Position numbers and translations under genes: made by a program | Notes under the pieces: generated by a model | Told to the model about the DNA's origin: nothing | The model's input: only the letters and a program-made list of their open reading frames with translations | Databases searched by the model: none | Source: Doryteuthis pealeii | Taxonomy: Eukaryota > Mollusca > Cephalopoda > Myopsida > Loliginidae | Reading direction: 5' to 3' | DNA length: 64,000 nucleotides | Assembly: GCA_023376005.1 (NCBI GenBank) | Contig: CM042152.1 | Span: 85,885,856 to 85,949,855, forward strand | Shown: positions 56,796-64,000 of the stretch, in pieces | How the letters are laid out: each line of letters opens with the position of its first letter | Position numbering within the stretch: the first letter of the stretch is position 1

Positions 56796-58150
56796 AGTCT
56801 GTCTTGTTCAATGTTTACATATAACTGTGCCACCAAACTACCACTTATTTGAACCATGTATCATATTTAGAGCCACACACATAACATATATATATATATA
56901 TATATATATATCACAATGATAGGCATACTGTCTTAAGGAGTTAGCTAATTTGCTTATTTTGTTTTAATTTTTTGATTTAAAAAAAAAGTTATTAAAATTA
57001 TAGATGGAAAATTAATTCTTTTGTTTTCAATCCAATTCTTTTCAGAATTTGTATCTTTTAAAAAAGCTTTTTCTTTTTTTTTTTTCTAAAGTCATATTTC
57101 ATTTATTTGTATTAAAAATAATTTAAAAAAAACAGCCATCGACAAGAATTTATTTAAAAAAATAACCTGTGACAAAGTTTATATTATGAAGTTCAATATT
57201 TTAATAATCCAAAGAAGTTATTGTGCGTAAATAAAAGAAATTAAAAAATCTAAAAAGAATGACTTATTCTGACCCTCCAATGTTTACTTTTCATAGTGAA
57301 ACACAATCATTAAACTTTTAATATAAATACTTTTATTCTGATCAAGATTAACTTTCTGAATTTTCAATTAATTTGCTGTGGAGAGAGAAAAAAAAGTTTA
57401 CTTGGGCAGTGGGCCTAGAATTTGTGTTTGTTTTTAAAAGTTAGTTATGAATGTATTTATGAAAGCTTTTTAAAAAATTTTATGTGAATTTATGAATATT
57501 TGGATTTATTCATTTTTATTCATAAAATTAATTTAGAAGAATTCTATTCTAATTTCTTTGCCGTGTATTGGTTTTATTTGTTTGACTTTGAAGTTGTCCT
57601 TTTTATTTACAGAAGCTTGGTAGAAAATCCTCCTTTTTTAAAATACACATGAGATATGTTCTAAGAATTGTTTTAGGGGATAGATAGCATTTTATCTTCT
57701 GTACAAATATCTTTCTTTTTCTAACAAAACTTTACAAAGCCTTCTATTCATTGCCTGTTGTAACTATATTGTGTTCTTAATGAATAAACAGTATTAAACT
57801 TACAATACCATAACTATAAAAACTAACAACACATTTATTACTTTCCTCATCACCCTCTGAATTGCTCACAAAAATCAAACAAGAAATGTAGTATTTTAAA
57901 AAAAAAAAAAAAATAAAATACTACTTTGATGAAGGTCGTCAAAATCTGTGTACGGAACATTTATGCATTTTTTCCTATTATTATTATCATCATCATCATT
58001 TCAACTCCATCTGATATTTTAATAATAACGTAAACCTGTATACATTTTGATAAACAGACCGAAACACATGTGTAAGTGATATCGATTAAAAGTGATATCG
58101 ATAAAATTCATTTTTATCCATTTACATTTCTTTTCTTTACTCATTTTTTC

Positions 58151-58203
<53 letters not shown>

Positions 58204-58373
58204 AATCTCTCGTCGATTTTCGATGGATGAGTGTTCATTCAATGAACAACCAACACAGGGATTTGTTTATAGTGGTGAAGGCTTGTGTAGGACCATTCCG
58301 CACTTTTTGGTACAGTCGATAGGAAAGAATTGGTGCATCAAAGAATGCCATGAACCCAATCAATGACCGACCT
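56376..58373. other. No gene; several (TA)n tracts
   Basis: (TA)n at 56756-56791, 56887-56911 and 58154-58196. The plus-strand frame around 58200-58360 is short and unrecognised. Confidence 0.55.
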
Positions 58374-58605
58374 CAGGAATTTTGAATTCAGAGTTATCCC
58401 TCTCCTAGACTGGTTACCTACCCAAGATTAAAGAGCCCAGTCTGCCCTACTATTTTACACATAGCTGGGGGAGAATATATGGATTCATACCTTTCCCAAG
58501 GGTATTAGCGCTATGTGAAATGCCAACAGCTTCATCTAGGAATTGAAGTCGAACTGACGAGTCCATTTTCCACGACTCTAACCACTAGCCCACGCACCTC
58601 CATAT
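58374..58605 (-). mobile_element. SINE-T, near full length
   Basis: TTTGAATTCAGAGTTATCCC, GAGCCCAGTCTGCCCTACTA, CCCAAGGGTATTAGCGCTAT and a head complement CTAACCACTAGCCCACGCAC at the right. Confidence 0.85.
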
Positions 58606-58889
58606 ATATATATATATATAGAGTATGAGATTATTCTTATCATCACAAATAATCACGCTTAGTACTTAATGATAATGAGAAACTTCAAGTACCTCATTTA
58701 TAAAAATGGCTCATATTAATTGAGAAGAATTAGAATTAACAAACACATGTTCTAGTTTTCCAAATCTGTGAAAAAGTTTTGTCATAAGGATATTAAATAA
58801 AGTATTTGCAATAAGAACTACACTTGAAATTGGTCAATAATCAGAATCAGATATTATATTATTATAATAATATCCTCCCCCTCATCAAG

Positions 58890-59115
58890 TTGTGCTAACA
58901 ACATGGATTTCCATGACTCACTCTTGCCACTCGTCTCTATTGGTCATCACTCTTGGCAAATCCTCAGAATGGCATCCAATGTCCACACATAATAGCTGTT
59001 GAATGTTATTTTTTTTTCTGGTTGGCCTACACTGGTGTGTCCATGTGTAGGTATCAACAGGAAAACGTCTCTTATGAATTTATCCTTATTTCTCCTGTAG
59101 TGTCCAGCACTTTTC
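58890..59115 (+). repeat. Dispersed repeat D, copy 3
   Basis: GGATTTCCATGACTCACTCT, GGTCATCACTCTTGG, GGCCTACACTGGTGTGTCCA and CTCCTGTAGTGTCCAGC match the copies at 8440 and 25925. Confidence 0.65.
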
Positions 59116-59301
59116 ATTCTCCACCCTGTTCTCTGTTTTCCTAATTGTATGATTGTCCTATGTCACCTCCTTACTTTTATTAACCCTTTACCTTTCTTTG
59201 TCTAGCTCTATTCATGTGTTAGACCAAACCAACTGTCTGATGCCTTGTAAACCACTTTAAAGGTTTTTTTAAAATCTCCTCTCCTCACTTGCTTTTCTTC
59301 C

Positions 59302-59526
59302 TGAAGAATAATTAAAGTTCCAATTACCATCGAACTGGGAAGACTCCACAATGTCATTCAAATCAAGCAGTTAAACAACCAATCAGAACTCAAGGAATGG
59401 AATCACCCAAATTCATGAATGGGTCATTCTTGATCTCTATATATACCAACTGTCTTGGACACTGCTTAAGTGGTACTTAGTTAGCTGCTGTTATTCAAAC
59501 CAACAGTAGACTTACTGACTTCAATA
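59302..59526 (-). mobile_element. Solo LTR, LTR-1, internal deletion, 5-bp target duplication
   Basis: 225 bp; ~80 bp after CATCGAACTGGGAAGAC is missing. Flanked by CTTCC at 59297-59301 and 59527-59531. Confidence 0.92.
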
Positions 59527-59840
59527 CTTCCCACTTGATATTATTATTTCTTTAGATTTCTGATTCTAACTTGGAAGTCTTTACACTACACTCTAATTCT
59601 AGATAGAAAAGCATAACAGTTGTGCATCTAAAAACAAACAGAATATAACATAACAGCTACAATAAAATTTTTTTCAAATCATCTATACTTTATACCAAGC
59701 TATTCTGATTGCTCTCCCCTTTTATTGTATTTAAGTCTTATTTTGAAGCCAGTAAATTTATTTGTTTTGGAATGACTATTTATTGAAATTCTGATGATAA
59801 AAATCTCCTAAATATACATCTAACCAATTCTTTTGCAGTA

Positions 59841-60234
59841 CGTAGAGGCCCCCTCCGATCAATTGGCTGGTCACGTCAAGCCCTAGCACCTATATGATTT
59901 TCCCAACCCTATTGCCCTTATGGAAAGCCCCAACCCCTTTTTATCATATGGATGCTAGAAGGCGGTGGCTGCGGGTCTACATGTCCTGGGAATGACGTTA
60001 AACTCTATCTGATGGTGAGGTTCCAGTTTTGGAGGTTTGGGGAATGTGGAGCACCCCTTCATCACCATTGCTCCCTGGTCCACTCTGACCCGGAGTGGTA
60101 GTACCTGTTAGGGTCCCATCTATGGGTTAAATAGAAAAATGTATTTATAAAAAAATTGTATTATCCATTAAGAATTGATTTATTGGAAAACTTTATCGGC
60201 ATTAAATGACCCACGTAAAACAAACCAAACCAAA
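59841..60234 (+). mobile_element. Family H, 5'-truncated, 12-bp target duplication
   Basis: Starts inside the element (GAGGCCCCCTCCGATC) and ends in AAACC repeats, flanked by TCTTTTGCAGTA at 59829-59840 and 60235-60246: classical 5'-truncated retroposition. Confidence 0.93.
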
Positions 60235-60246
60235 TCTTTTGCAGTA

Positions 60247-60837
60247 TCTATAATATATGTCATTCATGATAACCAATTTAGCTGTTCATTGAAAGTGCCC
60301 TAAATTAACTCAAAATGAAATAACCTGTTCTGATCCATTGTTAAACAACTTCTTAAATGCAATCAAACAGCAATTTCTGACCAATCATCTCATTATACAA
60401 TCTTGTCATCCCTCACAAACCCGTTCACATTTAGAAAGAGAAAAGCAGAACATTCATTTATCTTATGCATTTGTTGCAGATGCTGGGGACAAAGAGACCA
60501 CTGGATAGAATAAATCTTTCAAGGACTCTGCTCAGAGACCAATAAAAGGAAAAGAAAACAATTCAGTGATAAAGTAAAAAAGAAATAAAACCTTGCAAAT
60601 AAAAAATCAATTGGATTTCTTTGTGTGGGTCATTATTATTGGACAAGATTGCTTATTCAGCTTTTTGCTCTGGTCACTTATTTGCACAACAGACACACGA
60701 GAGATCTTACAACTGATTGTTTTAGAAGGTTCAGCTGACCAGCTGGTGAGTGTTGAGAATTGCGTAATAATCAAAATCTTTCAAACTGGTCTTTACAACC
60801 TGATTTGCAAGAAACATTATTGCTATTTGTGTTGATA
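60247..60837. other. No recognisable feature
   Basis: AT-rich. The frame 60593-60835 has no recognisable domain. Confidence 0.5.
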
Positions 60838-61352
60838 TGTAAAAACCATAAATATGTGTAATTAATGTAAAAGTAATAAAATATTCGTAGTAACATACAC
60901 TCAGACACACGCATAAATTAAAACCAGGTAGGTACGGAGAGAGTTACCAATGGTTGGTATTAAAGACCAGGTAAAAGTAAATATTGTGAACACTGATATG
61001 AAAATAGGCAAATACTCTTTAGTTAGAAGATTGGAGCAACACAATGTAAAAACCATAAATACATGTAATTAATGTAAAAGTAATAAAATATTTGTAGTAA
61101 CATACACTCAGACACACTCATAAATTAAAACCAGGTAGGTACGGAGAGAGTTACCAATGGTTGGTATTAAAGACCAGGTAAAAGTAAATATTGTGAACAC
61201 TGATATGAAAATAGGCAAATACTCTTTAGTTAGAAGATTGGAGCAACACAATGTAAAAACCATAAATACATGTAATTAATGTAAAAGTAATAAAATATCT
61301 GTAGTAACATACACTCAGGCACACGCATAAATTAAAACCAGGTAGGTACAGA

Positions 61353-61460
61353 TGTTGTATTGCCCTCGCCCGGAAGATGAAACTTCCGGCTGAGGAACAA
61401 AGAGAAAGATAAAAATGCGTAGGCGTGTCGTCAATACAAAAGTGAGAGGGTTAAACAGTC
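61353..61460. other. ~105-bp unrelated insert in the array
   Basis: TGTTGTATTGCCCTCGCCCG..; contains the hairpin CCGGAAG..CTTCCGG. The adjoining part of the unit is missing, so it came with a deletion or is an LTR fragment. Confidence 0.5.
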
Positions 61461-61621
61461 AGTAATGTAAAAGTAATAAAATATTTGTAGTAACATACAC
61501 ACAGACGCACTCATAAATTAAAACCAGGTAGGTACAGAGAGAGTTACCAATGGTTGGTATTAAAGACCAGGTAAAAGTAAATATTGTGAACACTGATATG
61601 AAAATAGGCAAATACTCTTTA

Positions 61622-61921
61622 TGTTGTAAAGTGAAGTAACCGGATAATCCCTCACATATGCAAATGAGTACGTATAAAAGAACAACACGAAGATTAGCTC
61701 AGTGTGATGTGAGGTGATCTCCACCCCCGAAGGTTGTTTTCGTATTCTCACGTGCTACAACTCTTCAGAAGATAAGTAATCTTTACCAATCCTCTTTTAC
61801 GCTCAGAGACTTTTTACCTTGCCGTCCAAGAGCCATTTTTGTTATTTGTATTCATTGTAATAATAAACTATTATTACAACCACTCGCAATCTTCTCGTTA
61901 ATGTATTTCTAATACATAACA
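61622..61921 (+). mobile_element. Solo LTR, family LTR-4, with 5-bp target duplication
   Basis: 300 bp, TGTTGTAAAGTG to TACATAACA, flanked by CTTTA at 61617-61621 and 61922-61926. It has an ATGCAAAT octamer (61658), TATAAAAG (61673) and AATAAA (61862) in the right order for U3-R. The neighbouring units give the empty site. Confidence 0.93.
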
Positions 61922-62099
61922 CTTTAGTTAGAAGATTGGAGCAACACAATCTTCCTACTCTGAACCCCTTTGATTTCTCCTTGTGTAAGATTATCTATAT
62001 CTGAGATGGGTTTTTAATTATTATTCATTGTAGCTCCTGAAATCATACTTTACTTTTGGCTTTATAAAGCAGAATTTTGTATGTATTATTATTATAAAC

Positions 62100-62404
62100 T
62101 GTAAAATAATCATACTAAGTTCCAATTTCTGTAGAATTGGTAAGACAAGGCAACAAGTAGCTGTAACTTAATACAGATCTAACCTTGTTGCAATCCTACT
62201 GCAGAATTCCAGAGTATTTATGAAGCCTTATAACATCATAGAAACCAAGCAGCCAATCAGGACTCAAGGAATGGAATTACCCAAATACATGAATGGACTA
62301 TTCTTGAGTCCCATAAGTACCAGCTATCTTGGGCACTCGTTCAGTTGTGCTTAGCCAGTTGCTGTTGTTCAAACCAACAGTGTGCTGACTGACTGACTTC
62401 AATA
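62100..62404 (-). mobile_element. Solo LTR, LTR-1, with 5-bp target duplication
   Basis: TGTAAAATAATCATAC to GACTTCAATA, flanked by TAAAC at 62095-62099 and 62405-62409. Confidence 0.93.
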
Positions 62405-62409
62405 TAAAC

Positions 62410-62767
62410 CAATCCATTCTGTAAATAATGTTTTACATGATAAATTTTATAAGTTATAAGAGACAATGGGAAGATAAAATAGTTTTATAAACTTTATAGA
62501 TTTTATGAGAAATTAAGTTTATTTTGGCAACACTTGATAAATGATAATTTTCCTGATCTTGAAAAATTTCAAGAAAAAAAATTGGATCAGCTTAACAGAA
62601 ACCCAAATCTGAAGATTTCAAGTTAAAATATTTAACACTAAGTTATTCTGATAAATATTTGAAGATCCCTAATAGTTGATAATATTTATTTGTAATTAAA
62701 AATGTAATTTTGCTACTTATTCTCACCAACCTAATAATTTGTGACCCTAAATGATTTTGTACATCAT
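62410..62767. other. No recognisable feature
   Basis: AT-rich spacer. Confidence 0.6.
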
Positions 62768-63137
62768 GTTAAGAACTCAGTTCTTTTTTATGTCTATATG
62801 TTGAGATCTTTAGATATAAGGCATGTGTTAAATGCCCACTCTTATTTATAGACTCGGCGATAATCATGTGACCATATTCTTGGCCAATCACTGGCACTAC
62901 TCTGCTGCTGATATTGTTATTTATACCGGCTGTTCTGGTCATACTTACTCATAACTATTACTTGAACCTTTGTGAACGACGGAACATAGGATTATATCAC
63001 TGGACCTTTGACACTACGTAGGATTCCATAACTCAGGACTTATTCACTTACCAAAGGATTCTATAGCCCAGGACTTACTTACTTTAAGTCCTTTTCAATT
63101 GGCCAAGGAAACTTAACACTATATTAAGTTAACATTT
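62768..63137 (+). mobile_element. Possible LTR-like sequence
   Basis: TGTTAAGAACTC start, TTAAGTTAACA end, with CCAATCA (62884) and TTTATACC (62920) spaced like a promoter. No target duplication or second copy, so tentative. Confidence 0.3.
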
Positions 63138-64000
63138 TTTATCCTTGTAAAATCTAAAATAACAAAACCAGCCGGTGTATCTATACATGATTTTCAAATG
63201 TTTACTATTGTAGATACAAAAGGGTAGAAAGAAAACTGAGTTTTATTTTCTTGACTTTGTTGTGTAGGGACTAGAACTTCCTGTGCCTTCAGGGACAGGA
63301 AGTAGTAAAGGTAACGTCCCTTGTCAGGTCGGGTGAAGAACCCTCTTTTATGGTTTGGCACCAACCAGGAAGCCTCGTAGAAACGAGCGCTCATCTCAGA
63401 CTTTGTGGCTGAAAGAACTTCCCCCTCAGTGAGGGAGTAATAACTGAAGACTCAACCTGATGCCCCCCGCCCTCAACGAGGGAGATATTCTGAATTGTAA
63501 GTACTGCCCCTAAGTACTTGTTTTATTGACTGTCGTTGAGTTTGTATGTAAATAAAATAGGTTAAAGGTACATGTGCTTTCCCTTTGTCTTTACATTCTG
63601 AAAACGTATATTGTGTTCTCTTTAGACTGTAGACAGCCTTTCCTACAGTTGTTTGTTCTTGATATCTAAAATGTCAGCCATCATTAAAACAAAGGTTGTA
63701 AGAGTTGTGACCTTGACTTAGGGTTTCAAATCAAAAACTGACAGTGATCAATGGGTCAACTTTTAACTTGTCTTTTGGAATAAAAAAAAAAAAATAAAAA
63801 AAATTTGTATGTTATAATGACTGTACTTTTTTTTTTAAGGAAAATAAATTGATTTACTATCTCTAAAGTAAAGTGTCCTTGTCTGACTTGAATTTTTAAC
63901 TTTGACATAAAATTAAGAAAAATATTTCCCCGACAACAAAAGAAAAACAAGAGTTATGTGTAATAGAAATTTTTTTTGAAGGCAGTTGACAATGCAATAT
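63138..64000. other. GC-richer patch 63240-63560, otherwise nothing recognised
   Basis: Contains short hairpins (GAACTTCCTGT..ACAGGAAGT; AAGTACT..AAGTACTT) and AATAAA at 63553. Could be another LTR or a transcript 3' end, but no frame is recognisable. Confidence 0.4.

Larger units (their letters stand above)
60838..61949. repeat. Tandem array of ~208-bp units, twice interrupted
   Basis: Units begin TGTAAAAACCATAAATA at 60838, 61046 and 61253; a partial fourth runs 61461-61621 and ends at 61922-61949. Units contain CCAGGTAGGTACGGAGAGAG and AGAAGATTGGAGCAACACAA. Unit 3 is broken by a ~105-bp unrelated insert, unit 4 by a solo LTR. Confidence 0.92.

Noticed and set aside
60593..60835. Possible exon ending at CAGCTG|GTGAGT near 60744
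   Set aside because: A donor-like GTGAGT follows an open frame, but the translation has no recognisable domain and the acceptor is weak.

Overview
The window is AT-rich, intron- and intergene-like animal DNA packed with retroelement debris. I see no bacterial-style genes and no long intact reading frame. It suggests a mollusc, most likely a cephalopod such as an octopus. The reasons are tRNA-derived SINEs of two families, very many (TA)n arrays, dense non-LTR and Ty3/gypsy fragments with pol motifs I associate with cephalopods, and C2H2-finger tails on a non-LTR element. The taxon is an inference; no diagnostic gene proves it.

The one convincing host coding feature is a 115-bp exon on the minus strand (53836-53950). 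It encodes the start of a synaptotagmin C2B domain and has a good GT donor and an AG acceptor. Much of the surrounding sequence may therefore be introns of a minus-strand synaptotagmin-family gene. I found none of its other exons.

The rest is repeats. (1) LTR-1, a ~305-bp solo-LTR family, has about 14 copies or pieces. Eight have exact 5-bp target duplications (TATGG, GTAAC, ACCTT, GAAGT, ACAGT, CTTCC, TAAAC) or near-exact ones (CATTC/ATTCC). A decayed gypsy element lies at 33873-37290 on the minus strand: leader, gag, RT in two pieces, polypurine tract and 3' LTR. It is split by a solo LTR and by a 492-bp inverted-repeat DNA element sitting at the RT catalytic region. (2) LTR-2, LTR-3 and LTR-4 are further solo-LTR families. 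(3) Family H is a ~590-bp non-LTR/SINE-like element ending in an (A)AAC-rich tail, with 12-13-bp target duplications. (4) SINE-R and SINE-T are tRNA-derived SINEs. (5) A 370-bp hAT-like MITE is present twice, once nested in a SINE-T copy with a perfect 8-bp target duplication. (6) Two 5'-truncated non-LTR tails encode C2H2 fingers. (7) There is a mariner-like transposase remnant. (8) There are tandem arrays: 3 x ~180 bp, 9 x 49 bp and 4 x 208 bp.

The most unusual property is the number of long fold-back (inverted) structures: at least a dozen, from 36-bp to ~535-bp arms, including a near-perfect 1.66-kb palindrome at 49312-50970. If transcribed within introns they would make long double-stranded RNA. 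Between these features lie AT-rich stretches in which I see nothing recognisable; they are listed.
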